A stretch of 64,000 nucleotides of DNA from Segetibacter koreensis DSM 18137 (lineage in GTDB: Bacteria > Bacteroidota > Bacteroidia > Chitinophagales > Chitinophagaceae). Of the stretch, positions 9,634 to 18,976 are shown piece by piece. The position numbers and the translations under genes are program-made. The first letter of the stretch is position 1. The number at the start of each line of letters is the position of its first letter. The DNA lies in contig NZ_KB893315.1 of assembly GCF_000374045.1 (NCBI RefSeq), forward strand, positions 270,843-334,842, read 5' to 3'. The notes below the pieces were generated by a model. The model searched no databases and was not told where the DNA came from. It worked only from the letters and a program-made list of their open reading frames with translations.

Positions 9634-11262
9634 TTATTGAATTGCTTCTTCAATCACTTTTCCAATGCATCCGCTTGGCATCTGTATATGAAGCAATGCT
9701 GCAACTGTGGCAGAAATATCGGTCATATAAGTTTCACGGTTTGTTTTTCCTTTTTTAATTCCCCAGCCATACCAGAGCAATGGAATATGAGAATCATAAG
9801 GGTTCCAAAGGCCATGGGTAGTTCCCTTGCCCGAACCTTCAAAATATTGCGGCTTGAATATATATTGGATGTCACCACTAAGCTTCTGATTGTATCCATT
9901 GGTAATCATGGTTTTAATATTACCTGTCATTGTTGTTGCACTCACATCTTGTAAGTCTATCGCTTCCGCTATGGAGGGAAACGTCAGCAATTGTTTAATA
10001 ACCGCTTTTTTAACCTCTGCTTCATCTGCAGGGGGTATAGCAGGGCTTAAATAAATTTGATAGTTGGTAATATGCGCAACCCCTTTTTTTATTTTGAAGC
10101 GATTTTCAATCATTTCATTCAAGGAAGATTCAATATTTGCTTCAGTTACTACTCCACCATGCATTTTATTTTCTTGTGAGAAAGCCGGCACATGGGCTGC
10201 GCCATGGTCTGCAGAAAGAAATACCGTGTATTGGCCTTTACCAATTTTTTCATCTAAATAATTTAAAAAAGAAGCCAGGTCTTTATCAAGCCTCAGATAA
10301 GTATCTTCAGCTTCAATTGAGTTAGGCCCAAATGCGTGACCAATATAATCGGTAGAAGAAAAACTGACAGCAAGAAAATCTGTATTTGCATTTTGACCGA
10401 GTTTTTCACCTTCAATGGCAGCTTTAGCCATTTCCATTGTCATCGTATTTCCGTAGGGAGTAGAGCGAAGAACATTGTATTTATCTTTTTGAATATTTGC
10501 GGTCATATGCGGGAAGGTAGTTCCACCTGATGCAAAATTTGATTCGTAGGTTTTCTCATCGCTTGTGCTGTTTGTGTAACTGTTTATCGGATAAAGCGTA
10601 TTCCAGTTTTGCTGCAAATACTGGTCGGGCAGTTTTTTATTGTTAAATTGTTTTACCCATTCCGGCAAATCCTTCATATAATAGGTACTGGTAATAAATG
10701 CACCGTTTGCATTATCGAACCAGTAAGCTGCATTGGCAGCATGACCAGCAGGCAGTATAGCTCCACGGTCTTTTAATGCAATACCTACAACTTTTGAATG
10801 AAAGTTTGTCGCCAGTCTCAACTCATCGGTCACAGTTGTAGGCCATAAATTATCGGGAGACATTTGGCCCGCTTCTGAGGTACTACCCACCGAGGTTACA
10901 GAGCTATCTTCTGTACAGTATATTTCTCTTTGCAGTTGCCTGCTGTACCATGTATTGCCAATAATGCCGTGAATAGCAGGTACAGAACCTGTATAAATAC
11001 ACGTATGGCCGGGAGCAGTAGAAGTAGGCGTGTAAGGGATAAAAGTATTTTCGCAGGTAAAACCATTATTAATCAAACGCTGAAAACCATTAGTGGAATA
11101 TATTGCTGCATAGCGGTATAAATAATCCCACCGCATTTGGTCTACTACAATACCAACCACCAGTTTTGGTCTTTGAGGATTTGCATTTGAAAAAGTTGTC
11201 TTTTGTGCACTGGTAAAAATTGAAATCAACAGGAATGATGTAATTGTAACGATAACTCTCAT
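9634..11262 (-). CDS. pafA: PafA-type alkaline phosphatase, exported
   Basis: A 542-residue alkaline phosphatase superfamily protein with a Sec signal peptide. The active-site Thr lies in PTSTAPGHTCIYTGS, and the K-D-R of ALKDRGAILPAGH matches the Lys/Arg pair that defines the PafA phosphomonoesterase group. Further metal ligands are in VVDQMRWD, SADHGAAH and TTHGLW. Family role: calcium-dependent, phosphate-insensitive release of Pi from organic phosphates in the periplasm. A longer frame starts at TTG 11286, but that codon lies inside a -7 box. ATG 11262 directly precedes the signal peptide and is the better start. A PiT phosphate transporter lies 9 kb away. Confidence 0.9.
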   Translation of the reverse strand: MRVIVTITSFLLISIFTSAQKTTFSNANPQRPKLVVGIVVDQMRWDYLYRYAAIYSTNGFQRLINNGFTCENTFIPYTPTSTAPGHTCIYTGSVPAIHGIIGNTWYSRQLQREIYCTEDSSVTSVGSTSEAGQMSPDNLWPTTVTDELRLATNFHSKVVGIALKDRGAILPAGHAANAAYWFDNANGAFITSTYYMKDLPEWVKQFNNKKLPDQYLQQNWNTLYPINSYTNSTSDEKTYESNFASGGTTFPHMTANIQKDKYNVLRSTPYGNTMTMEMAKAAIEGEKLGQNANTDFLAVSFSSTDYIGHAFGPNSIEAEDTYLRLDKDLASFLNYLDEKIGKGQYTVFLSADHGAAHVPAFSQENKMHGGVVTEANIESSLNEMIENRFKIKKGVAHITNYQIYLSPAIPPADEAEVKKAVIKQLLTFPSIAEAIDLQDVSATTMTGNIKTMITNGYNQKLSGDIQYIFKPQYFEGSGKGTTHGLWNPYDSHIPLLWYGWGIKKGKTNRETYMTDISATVAALLHIQMPSGCIGKVIEEAIQ

Positions 11263-11283
11263 TAGTAAGTGTGTGATTTTACG

Positions 11284-11291
11284 CAAATGTA
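11284..11291 (-). promoter_or_regulatory. Candidate -7 box for pafA
   Basis: On the minus strand this reads TACATTTG, matching TAnnTTTG, 22 bases before the pafA ATG. Its position argues against the TTG start at 11286. Confidence 0.5.
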
Positions 11292-11409
11292 TTTTATACG
11301 GTTGAACGCTATATTAAAAAATAATGAAGCCGGAAAGATGTCTGAAAATCTGTAAAAGAGGGTTAGCAAAAAACGCTACAGTTGCACAATGAGATTCAGA
11401 TGAACGAAA

Positions 11410-11436
11410 TGCGTCGCAACGATGCTACTATAGAAA
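11410..11436. repeat. Interspersed repeat, copy A
   Basis: A 27-base stretch beginning TGCGTCGCAACGATGC closely matches 18904-18930 (TGCGACGCAACGGATGC, then ATAGAAA in both). Both copies lie in noncoding DNA upstream of plus-strand genes. The match was found by eye; its function is unknown. Confidence 0.55.
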
Positions 11437-11515
11437 ACAAATACCGGTATCAAAAAAAAAATGTAAGGACGGCAAGAGGATAAGAAGGATTTTCTGTTTT
11501 ATGTGCTGCTACAAT

Positions 11516-11523
11516 TATATTTG
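11516..11523 (+). promoter_or_regulatory. Candidate -7 box for aspartate kinase
   Basis: TATATTTG matches TAnnTTTG. Transcription would start near 11530, which places the ATG at 11549 correctly and excludes the upstream in-frame ATG at 11501. Confidence 0.5.
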
Positions 11524-11548
11524 CACAATCCTTAAAAAAAGTGCGACA

Positions 11549-12868
11549 ATGAAAGTTATGAAATTTGGCGGCACCAGTGTAGGCAAGCCAGAAAGAATGC
11601 ACCAGATATCTGAACTTATAACAAGTGATGATGAAGCTAAAATTGTGGTATTAAGTGCATTGAGCGGAACTACAAATGCTTTGGTGGAAATAAGTACTTG
11701 CCTGGCAAGCAATACCCGCACAGCTGCAAGTCAACGAATAGATACTCTTGAAGCTCATTATAAACAATTTATTAATGATTTATTGAAAACCGATGAAGCG
11801 AAACAAAAAGCTTTGCAGGTAATCGGGGAGCATTTTGAGTTTTTAAACATTATTCTTAAGATTTCTTATAGCGAAGCTTTAAACAAAGATATTCTTGCAC
11901 AAGGCGAGCTAATGAGCACAAAGCTATTCTCCGCTTACCTAAGCGAGAAGGGAATTGAACATGAATTGCTGCCAGCACTTGAGTTTATGCAAATTGATTC
12001 TTTTGAAGAACCTTTGATTGGAAACATTAAAGTAAAGCTAACGCAACTACTAAAAAACCATAAAGACAAAAAGCTTTTTATTACCCAGGGATATATTTGT
12101 CGTAATAGCAAAGGAGAGGTTGATAATCTAAAACGTGGGGGCAGCGATTATACAGCTTCACTAATAGCTGCGGCTATCTCAGCAAGCGTATGCGAGATTT
12201 GGACCGATATAGATGGCATGCACAACAATGACCCGCGGGTTGTAGATAGAACTATTGCTATTGAACAAATGAGTTTTGATGAAGCGGCAGAACTGGCTTA
12301 TTTCGGAGCAAAAATTTTGCATCCTGCTTCTATATGGCCTGCACAACAATTTAATATTCCTGTAAAATTATTAAATACCATGCAGCCGGATGCAAGAGGA
12401 ACTTTGATTGTGGAAGAAGCAGGCAGCGTAGGTGTAAAAGCCATTGCAGCAAAAGATGGTATTGTGGCAATTAAAATAAAAAGCAGTCGTATGCTGCTGG
12501 CTTATGGCTTTTTGAGAAAAGTATTTGAAGTTTTTGAAAAGTTCCGTACGCCTATTGATATGATCACAACCTCGGAAGTTGCTGTTTCACTTACTATAGA
12601 TAATAAAGATAACCTGGAAGCGATTTTACATGAACTAGAGGCTTTTGGCACAGTCGAGGTTGACGATAATCAAACAATAGTATCTATTGTAGGAAATGAA
12701 ATTGTGCAAACACCACAGGTGATGATGCATTTGTTTGATTCGATCAGTGATATTCCTGTTCGCATGGTTAGTTATGGTGGAAGTAAACATAACATTACTT
12801 TGCTGATACCTGCAAAATATAAAAAGCAGACACTACAGGTCTTGAATAAAGGTCTGTTTAATTTATAA
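11549..12868 (+). CDS. lysC: Aspartate kinase, monofunctional
   Basis: The 439-residue protein opens with MKFGGTSVG, the signature of aspartate kinases, followed by the LSALSGTTNAL loop. The region GEVDNLKRGGSDYTA and the WTDIDGM segment complete the kinase core. The C-terminal third (from about 300) has two ACT-like regulatory repeats, so feedback control by an aspartate-family amino acid is likely. Role: phosphorylates aspartate at the start of Lys, Met and Thr synthesis. ATG 11549 is chosen over 11501 because the family begins at this point and a -7 box lies between. A small membrane protein gene follows 8 bases after the stop. Confidence 0.95.
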   Translation: MKVMKFGGTSVGKPERMHQISELITSDDEAKIVVLSALSGTTNALVEISTCLASNTRTAASQRIDTLEAHYKQFINDLLKTDEAKQKALQVIGEHFEFLNIILKISYSEALNKDILAQGELMSTKLFSAYLSEKGIEHELLPALEFMQIDSFEEPLIGNIKVKLTQLLKNHKDKKLFITQGYICRNSKGEVDNLKRGGSDYTASLIAAAISASVCEIWTDIDGMHNNDPRVVDRTIAIEQMSFDEAAELAYFGAKILHPASIWPAQQFNIPVKLLNTMQPDARGTLIVEEAGSVGVKAIAAKDGIVAIKIKSSRMLLAYGFLRKVFEVFEKFRTPIDMITTSEVAVSLTIDNKDNLEAILHELEAFGTVEVDDNQTIVSIVGNEIVQTPQVMMHLFDSISDIPVRMVSYGGSKHNITLLIPAKYKKQTLQVLNKGLFNL

Positions 12869-12876
12869 AACCAGAA

Positions 12877-13329
12877 ATGCCATTAAAAATAATATTAACC
12901 AGGAAAGGAGAATTTATAAACCGAAGGCAACGTTTCAAAGTTTTTATTAATAATAAAGAAGCGGGTCTTATTAACAACGACGACAGCAAAGAGTATGAGC
13001 TTGAGCCCGGAACGTATACGGTACAATGCAAACTCAACTGGATGAGCAGTCCCATACACACTGTTGATTTAAAAGATGGAGAAAATGCTTACCTAAGGGT
13101 AAGCAACGGGATGAAATATTATTTCCCCCTGTACATAATGATGCTTGTGGGTCTTTTTCTGCCTTTTTTTCTTAAAATAGGAAAAGTGCCTGTTCCTGCC
13201 TGGATAAGTACGCTTAAGATTATTTTAATTGTTCCCGCGTTATTGTATGTGATAGTTTATATGTCTTTTTTAAAAGGTAAATACCTGAGTTTAACAGAAG
13301 ACAAGGGCAACCCGTTTGCAAACAAGTAA
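12877..13329 (+). CDS. Small membrane protein with N-terminal beta domain, unknown function
   Basis: The protein has 150 residues and I do not recognise the family. Residues 1-80 are beta-rich with regularly spaced hydrophobics (FKVFINNKEAG, EPGTYTVQCKL), similar in look to PEGA-type surface domains. Residues about 88-107 (PLYIMMLVGLFLPFF) and 113-131 (LKIILIVPALLYVIVYM) are two likely membrane helices, followed by a short tail. There is no cleavable signal peptide, so the N-terminal domain is probably cytoplasmic with a hairpin anchor. The gene starts 8 bases after aspartate kinase and is almost certainly cotranscribed; a functional link is not evident. Confidence 0.75.
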   Translation: MPLKIILTRKGEFINRRQRFKVFINNKEAGLINNDDSKEYELEPGTYTVQCKLNWMSSPIHTVDLKDGENAYLRVSNGMKYYFPLYIMMLVGLFLPFFLKIGKVPVPAWISTLKIILIVPALLYVIVYMSFLKGKYLSLTEDKGNPFANK

Positions 13330-13390
13330 ACAGATAAGGCGGGATGTTACAAAGGAGAAATGAAAATGCTATTAACCGGGAAAATTAAAG

Positions 13391-13432
13391 GATTCCTGAA
13401 GCTTCCCTTAAACCAGGGAAGCTTCAGGAATC
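13391..13432 (-). terminator. Perfect 18-bp inverted repeat, terminator overlapping the ypdA 3' end
   Basis: 13391-13408 and 13415-13432 are exact reverse complements with a 6-base loop. The right arm and loop encode the last residues and stop codon of the minus-strand ypdA gene. On the minus strand a moderately T-rich stretch follows. It also lies about 60 bases after the plus-strand gene, so it may stop both transcripts. Confidence 0.75.
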
Positions 13433-14406
13433 GAACTTCTCATTTTAATATGATTAATAATCTTTTCGGCATGAATTCTTGAATTTTCAATAAATAAGCG
13501 ATGTGTGTTCATTCCGCCGCAAATAACGCCTGCCAGGTATACTCCCGGAACATTCGTTTCCTGGGTATCTTCATCTACGTCAGGTCTCAGCACGGCATCG
13601 TCTGATAACAGTATACCCATTTCTCTTAAAAATTTCAAATTTGGCTGGTAACCTGTCATTGCAAGCACCCAATCATTCTCAATGGTTATCAAACCTTCGG
13701 GTGTATTTATATCTACTTCATGTTCCCTTATTTCAGCAATAGATGAGTTAAAATATGCTTTAATTGAACCTTCCGCAATCCTGTTATCAATATCAGGCTT
13801 TACCCAATATTTCACGCGATCACTTATCTTATCTCCTCTTATTACCATGGTTACTTCTGCACCTTTGCGCCACGTTTCCAATGCGACATCTATGGCAGAA
13901 TTTGCCGCACCCACAACCAGTACTTTTTGAAAAGCATAATAGTGAGGGTCTTTATAATAATGTTTTACTTTAGGCAGGTTTTCTCCTGGTACATTTAGAA
14001 GGTACGGAATATCATAAAAGCCTGTAGCGATAATAATGTTTTTACAAGTATAAGTTTGTTTGGTTGTAGCAACCGAAAAACTTCCGTTTTCCTTTTGAAC
14101 TTTCATTACTTCTTCAAAAAGTTTTATATGAAGGCCGCCCGAAATAGCTACTCGCCTATAATATTCCAGGGCTTCGGCTCTTGTAGGTTTAGGGCTATTG
14201 CTAACAAAAGGAACACCTCCAATCTCAAGCCTTTCGCTCGTAGAAAAAAAAGTCATGTTTGAAGGATAATTGTATAAGGAATTGACCAGTGCTCCTTTTT
14301 CAAGTATTACATAACTTAACCCCGCCTTTTTAGCTTCAATAGCGCAGGCGAGGCCAATAGGACCGCCTCCTATTATTATTAAATCGTAAGTCGTTTCACT
14401 TTCCAT
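13408..14406 (-). CDS. ypdA: YpdA-family FAD-dependent bacillithiol disulfide reductase
   Basis: The protein has 332 residues, typical for YpdA. An N-terminal FAD Rossmann motif GGGPIGLACAIEA (residues about 13-25) is followed by VILEKGALVNSLYNYPSNMTFFSTSE, here split as EKGALVNSLYNYP and MTFFSTSE, which is characteristic of YpdA rather than thioredoxin reductase. A second nucleotide-binding motif, VVGAANSAIDVALE, binds NADPH. It lacks the CxxC of thioredoxin reductase. Family role: NADPH-dependent reduction of oxidised bacillithiol. YtxJ, another bacillithiol-linked protein, lies at 33248-33589. Its coding end is embedded in a perfect inverted repeat. Confidence 0.88.
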   Translation of the reverse strand: MESETTYDLIIIGGGPIGLACAIEAKKAGLSYVILEKGALVNSLYNYPSNMTFFSTSERLEIGGVPFVSNSPKPTRAEALEYYRRVAISGGLHIKLFEEVMKVQKENGSFSVATTKQTYTCKNIIIATGFYDIPYLLNVPGENLPKVKHYYKDPHYYAFQKVLVVGAANSAIDVALETWRKGAEVTMVIRGDKISDRVKYWVKPDIDNRIAEGSIKAYFNSSIAEIREHEVDINTPEGLITIENDWVLAMTGYQPNLKFLREMGILLSDDAVLRPDVDEDTQETNVPGVYLAGVICGGMNTHRLFIENSRIHAEKIINHIKMRSSIPEASLV

Positions 14407-14522
14407 AGGTACAATTAAAGTTCGACAATTAAAAGATAATGTGAAAGGATGGCCTCACCACAACTATCATTTTTTTTCTATCTGCAAAGAAATCTGCTTA
14501 AGCCCGTTAATTTAAATTCCGG

Positions 14523-16106
14523 CTATTTATGTATTTCGCTTGAAAAATGAAATTTAATATCAGGATTGTTCTGCATTTCAGTATTTAAAAACCATTCACT
14601 CTGTGCCAGGTATACCATATTACCATCCTTATCGGCTCCTACATTTGCCTGTTTGAACCTGGCAAATTCTTCCAGTTTCTTGGGGTCACCTGTAAGCCAG
14701 CACGCTTTATAAAAAGGAAGACTATTAAACTGAACTGACGCACCATACTCATGCAACAGACGATACTGTATAACTTCAAACTGAAGCTCACCCACACAAC
14801 CAATTATCTTTTTATTTCCTCCAAATTGTGTAAACAACTGAGCAACGCCTTCATCTGTCAACTGTATCAACCCTTTCTCGAGTTGCTTGGTTTTTAAAGG
14901 ATCTTTGTTAACTACCTCCTTAAAGATTTCGGGCGAAAATGTAGGAATACCTGTAAAGTAAAAATCTTCTCCTTCAGTTAATGTGTCCCCTATCTTAAAA
15001 TTACCTGTATCAAACAAACCTACCACATCTCCGGGAAACGCTTCATCTACTACTTCTTTGTCACGGGCTAAAAAAGAATATGGGTTGCTAAAGCGCACAT
15101 CTTTGTCTATACGTACGTGATGAAAATACTTATTGCGTTCAAACTTTCCGCTGCAAACACGTAAAAAAGCTATTCTATCACGATGTTTAGGGTCAAGGTT
15201 TGCATGTATCTTAAAGATAAAGCCACTAAATTTTGGTTCTGCCACATTTACAGCTCTTACATTTGTTTCCCTATCCCGCGGTGTAGGTGCGATTCGTATA
15301 AACGTGTCCAGCAATTCCCGAACGCCAAAATTATTAACAGCACTTCCAAAAAATACGGGAGCCACTTTTCCCTGCAGGTAATCATTTGTGTTGAGCTCCC
15401 CGTACACGCCATCGATCAACTCCACATCTTCACGTAGAGTTTCTGCGTCGCGTTCTCCAACTTTTTCATCGAGTATTTTGTCGTTTAGATTTTTAATCTC
15501 AACTGTATCCTCATCTCCTCCTTTGGTACTTGCAGCAAATAACACAAGGCTCTTGTCGTGCAAATTATAAACACCCTTAAAATCCTTACCCTGGTTAATA
15601 GGCCAGGTCATAGGATGAAGAGAAATTTTCAGTTCATTCTCAATTTCTTCCAACAAATCAAAACGGTTTTTACCGTCGCGGTCCATTTTGTTTATAAATA
15701 CAATTACCGGCGTATCTCTCATCCGGCACACCTCCATTAGCCGGCGTGTTTGTTCCTCCACACCATTCACACTATCCACCACCAGCACTACACTGTCTAC
15801 CGCCGTAAGGGTGCGGTAGGTATCTTCAGCAAAATCTTTGTGACCGGGAGTGTCAAGCAGGTTTATCAGCATTCCCTTGTATTCAAAGCTCATTACAGAT
15901 GTTGCTACTGATATACCGCGCTGCCGCTCAATTTCCATAAAGTCACTGGTAGCATGCTTTTTTATTTTATTGCTTTTTACCGCTCCTGCTGTTTGGATTG
16001 CACCGCCAAACAGTAAGAATTTTTCAGTTAATGTCGTCTTTCCGGCATCAGGGTGACTGATAATAGCAAATGTCTTTCGTCGGTTTATTTCTTTTTCGTA
16101 CTTCAT
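14523..16106 (-). CDS. prfC: Peptide chain release factor 3
   Basis: The 527-residue GTPase has the G motifs of RF3: [12 protein letters not shown] (G1), DTPGHKDF (G3) and NKMDRD (G4), followed by domain II and the C-terminal RF3 domain ([12 protein letters not shown]). Role: releases RF1/RF2 from the ribosome after termination. ATG 16106 is supported by the conserved N-terminus. It is transcribed away from mnmH, with the 185-base space between them holding a candidate -7 box. Confidence 0.96.
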   Translation of the reverse strand: MKYEKEINRRKTFAIISHPDAGKTTLTEKFLLFGGAIQTAGAVKSNKIKKHATSDFMEIERQRGISVATSVMSFEYKGMLINLLDTPGHKDFAEDTYRTLTAVDSVVLVVDSVNGVEEQTRRLMEVCRMRDTPVIVFINKMDRDGKNRFDLLEEIENELKISLHPMTWPINQGKDFKGVYNLHDKSLVLFAASTKGGDEDTVEIKNLNDKILDEKVGERDAETLREDVELIDGVYGELNTNDYLQGKVAPVFFGSAVNNFGVRELLDTFIRIAPTPRDRETNVRAVNVAEPKFSGFIFKIHANLDPKHRDRIAFLRVCSGKFERNKYFHHVRIDKDVRFSNPYSFLARDKEVVDEAFPGDVVGLFDTGNFKIGDTLTEGEDFYFTGIPTFSPEIFKEVVNKDPLKTKQLEKGLIQLTDEGVAQLFTQFGGNKKIIGCVGELQFEVIQYRLLHEYGASVQFNSLPFYKACWLTGDPKKLEEFARFKQANVGADKDGNMVYLAQSEWFLNTEMQNNPDIKFHFSSEIHK

Positions 16107-16188
16107 TTTTGTAAAAGGTTTAAGACAAAAAGCATAAGCAAAACTTCAAATCTTACTTATACAACTTAACAGTCGCTTAAACCGGCTG

Positions 16189-16196
16189 CAAAGGTA
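16189..16196 (-). promoter_or_regulatory. Candidate -7 box for prfC
   Basis: The minus strand reads TACCTTTG followed by GCAGCC, the same 14-base context (TTACCTTTGCAGCC) as the trigger factor box at 3431-3444. It lies 83 bases before the prfC ATG. Confidence 0.4.
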
Positions 16197-16291
16197 AGAT
16201 GCAGAAACGGAATGATTTGCTTGTTTAAAAGACAAGAAAGAAATACAACATTTTTATATGAATTTTATAAAGTTAATTTGTATTCTTACCT

Positions 16292-17389
16292 ATGGCTATT
16301 GAAAAAATCACAATACAGCAATTTTTTGAACTTGCAGGTAACTACCCTGTTTTAGATGTCCGAAGCCCGGGAGAATACGAACATGCCCATATACCCGGAG
16401 CTTATAGTTTGCCATTGTTTAGCGATGAAGAAAGAAAGGTAGTTGGTACTGCATATAAACAGGAAAGCAAACAAAAAGCAATAAAAAAAGGCTTACAATA
16501 TTTTGGAGTGAAAATGGTGCAAATGGTTGATGAAGCTGAAAGGATTTTTGAATCTCATAAGGCAAAAAAGGCATCAGAACAATCAAGAGAAAAGGCTGTA
16601 ATTATTCACTGCTGGCGTGGGGGCATGCGTAGTGCGGGAGCAGCCTGGTTATTAGACCTGTATGGCTTTAAAGTATACACCATCATTGGTGGCTACAAAT
16701 CCTTTAGAAGATGGTGCGCAGGGCAGTTCAATATACAATATCCCTTTAAGATTATTGGTGGCTATACTGGCAGTGGCAAAACTGAAACATTAAAAGCCCT
16801 TGCACTACAAGGCAGTGCAGTTATAGACCTAGAGGCACTGGCCCATCACAAAGGATCAGCCTTTGGTCATTTAGGCGAAAACACACCACCAAGCCAGGAG
16901 ATGTTTGAGAATAAGCTGGCTATAGCATTGTCCGCTAACGCTTCAGCAGGTTCTATCTGGCTCGAGGATGAAAGTCAGCGGATCGGATCTGTTAGCATTC
17001 CTAATAACTTGTATTCCTATATCCAAACGAGGCCCGTATACTTTTTAGAAATCCCCTTTGAAGAAAGATTGAAATATATTGTCAATACGTACGGCAGATT
17101 TGAAAAAGTTAAATTAGCAGAAAGTATTACAAGGATAACAAAACGTTTAGGCGGCCTTGAAACAAAAACAGCACTTGAGCTTTTGGAGGCCGGAAATGTC
17201 TCGGATTGTTTTAAGATATTATTAAAGTATTATGATAAGTACTACTTAAAATGCCTCGAGCAAAAAAAAAATAAGGTATTGTTCATTAAAAAAATTCCTT
17301 TAGAAAGTACTCATCCTGGTGAAAATGCCACAATTATCTTGGAAATAGCAAGTCAGGAGCATTCACTATCAGGTGCACTAGTAAATTGA
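16292..17389 (+). CDS. mnmH: tRNA 2-selenouridine synthase MnmH (SelU)
   Basis: The protein has 365 residues. The N-terminal rhodanese domain (LDVRSPGEYEHAHIPGA) carries the catalytic C107 in HCWRGGMRS. The C-terminal half is a P-loop domain with GGYTGSGKT (K163), the domain that in this family handles geranylated tRNA. Role: replaces sulfur by selenium at U34 of tRNAs for Lys, Glu and Gln, using selenophosphate. The selenophosphate synthetase SelD is the next gene, 239 bases downstream on the same strand. The space between them holds no convincing gene. Confidence 0.95.
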   Translation: MAIEKITIQQFFELAGNYPVLDVRSPGEYEHAHIPGAYSLPLFSDEERKVVGTAYKQESKQKAIKKGLQYFGVKMVQMVDEAERIFESHKAKKASEQSREKAVIIHCWRGGMRSAGAAWLLDLYGFKVYTIIGGYKSFRRWCAGQFNIQYPFKIIGGYTGSGKTETLKALALQGSAVIDLEALAHHKGSAFGHLGENTPPSQEMFENKLAIALSANASAGSIWLEDESQRIGSVSIPNNLYSYIQTRPVYFLEIPFEERLKYIVNTYGRFEKVKLAESITRITKRLGGLETKTALELLEAGNVSDCFKILLKYYDKYYLKCLEQKKNKVLFIKKIPLESTHPGENATIILEIASQEHSLSGALVN

Positions 17390-17628
17390 GCCATGAATGG
17401 CAGCAACATATTATTCCTATTTTTTTGACTTGTTTCTATTATTATGATCATTGACTTCATCAAGCAACAATCTTTGGGTTCTGGATATCTAGTCTCCGTC
17501 GATCTGTTAAGAAACCAAATTAATCTTTGCATTACTTCTAAAAGTCCTCCTTTATAATTCTCATTCACAAATTTTCGGTTCTTTTGCATTTTTAACAGCC
17601 CAATTGGTTGACCTAAAAGAATCAGCAC

Positions 17629-18693
17629 ATGTTAAACGTAATGAACTCTACCGACATAAAACTTACCCAATACTCGCATGGCGCAGGATGTGGCTGTAAA
17701 ATTGCTCCTAAAGTACTCGATCAGATTTTACAAAGCAATTTTGCAATGCCTGATAACAACAGGCTTCTGGTAGGCAATCACAGTAAAGACGATGCTGCAG
17801 TATTTGATATGCAGAACGGGCAAGCACTTATTTCCACTACCGATTTTTTTATGCCTATTGTAGATGATGCTTACCAGTTTGGTAGAATTGCATCGGCTAA
17901 TGCTATTAGCGATGTATACGCGATGGGTGGTAAACCTATTGTAGCCATAGCTATATTGGGCTGGCCGATTAATAAGATTTCTCCCGAAGTTGCGAAAAGA
18001 GTTATTGAAGGCAGCAGGAGTATTTGTATGGAAGCAGGAATACCTTTAGCAGGCGGCCACAGTATAGATTCTCCCGAGCCTATTTTTGGTTTAGCTGTAA
18101 ATGGAATAGTTGACATAAAAAATATTAAACAAAACAATACTGCACAAGCGGGCAATGTATTATTTCTGACTAAAAAAATTGGTGTCGGTATTTTAACGAC
18201 TGCAGAAAAAAAAGGAATATTAAGAGCAGAACATCAATCACTTGCGGCGACCCAGATGGAACAGCTAAACAAAGTTGGAGAAGCATTAGGTAATATGCCT
18301 GGGGTTACAGCAATGACTGATGTTACAGGGTTTGGATTGTTGGGACATCTTGCAGAAATGTGTGAAGGAAGCAACGTGAGTGCCCAGCTAAATCTAAATA
18401 AAATACCGTTATTGACAAATGATTTGAAAATGTATATATATCTGCAATCGGTGCCAGGCGGAACGAACAGAAACTGGGACAGCTACGGCGGCAAAATTTC
18501 GTTTGCAGAAAATATTGATAAAAATTATGCTACAGCGTTATTGGCAGATCCACAAACCAGTGGCGGATTATTAATAGCCGTTGATGCAAATGCAGCAGAT
18601 GAAGTACAGGATTTGTTGCAGGAATATGGATTATATAATACACCAATCGGAAGAACTGCGGAGCAAAAAGAGACATTAATTACAGTGTTATAA
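17629..18693 (+). CDS. selD: Selenide, water dikinase (selenophosphate synthetase)
   Basis: The 354-residue protein contains the active-site loop GAGCGCKIAP, with C21 and K24 at the catalytic positions; the redox residue is Cys, not selenocysteine. ATP-binding segments such as DDAAVF, ISTTDFF and TDVTGFGLLGHL match the family. Role: makes selenophosphate from selenide and ATP. Its only visible partner is mnmH upstream, and no selA, selB or tRNA-Sec lies in the window, so selenium is probably used for tRNA modification. A second in-frame ATG at 17641 is an equally good start. Confidence 0.95.
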   Translation: MLNVMNSTDIKLTQYSHGAGCGCKIAPKVLDQILQSNFAMPDNNRLLVGNHSKDDAAVFDMQNGQALISTTDFFMPIVDDAYQFGRIASANAISDVYAMGGKPIVAIAILGWPINKISPEVAKRVIEGSRSICMEAGIPLAGGHSIDSPEPIFGLAVNGIVDIKNIKQNNTAQAGNVLFLTKKIGVGILTTAEKKGILRAEHQSLAATQMEQLNKVGEALGNMPGVTAMTDVTGFGLLGHLAEMCEGSNVSAQLNLNKIPLLTNDLKMYIYLQSVPGGTNRNWDSYGGKISFAENIDKNYATALLADPQTSGGLLIAVDANAADEVQDLLQEYGLYNTPIGRTAEQKETLITVL

Positions 18694-18903
18694 AAGAAAA
18701 TTACAAGTTTTTATAAATGGTATACTGAAAGTTAGTCAGCAAATAACATAAAAACTTTATTTTCTAAAGTTACATTTGGTAGAATTTTTTCCTTCACCAG
18801 CCTTCTTTTGTAATCTGATACAAATCAAACATCTTTGCATTTGTACAAATCTCAGATTTAGTATAAGTTTCTTTGCTGATAGAAGGATAAAAAAGTACAA
18901 GTG

Positions 18904-18930
18904 TGCGACGCAACGGATGCTTAATAGAAA
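18904..18930. repeat. Interspersed repeat, copy B
   Basis: This 27-base stretch is the counterpart of 11410-11436, with one substitution (A/T) in the first half and small indels after GCAACG and in the TGCT-ATAGAAA part. It lies 47 bases upstream of the E2 gene. Confidence 0.55.
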
Positions 18931-18976
18931 GGATAAAGCTTAGTTCATAATTCTTTCTTTAAAAAAATTAATTAAT

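Noticed and set aside
11501-11548. In-frame ATG upstream of aspartate kinase
   Set aside because: The candidate -7 box lies downstream of it, so it would not be transcribed; the family begins at 11549.
13854-13973. Possible frames antisense to ypdA
   Set aside because: No start signal or family; the ypdA frame explains the sequence.
17353-17628. 91-codon minus-strand frame between mnmH and selD
   Set aside because: It overlaps the end of mnmH, has no recognisable family, and the region has the composition of a noncoding gap; no start signal.
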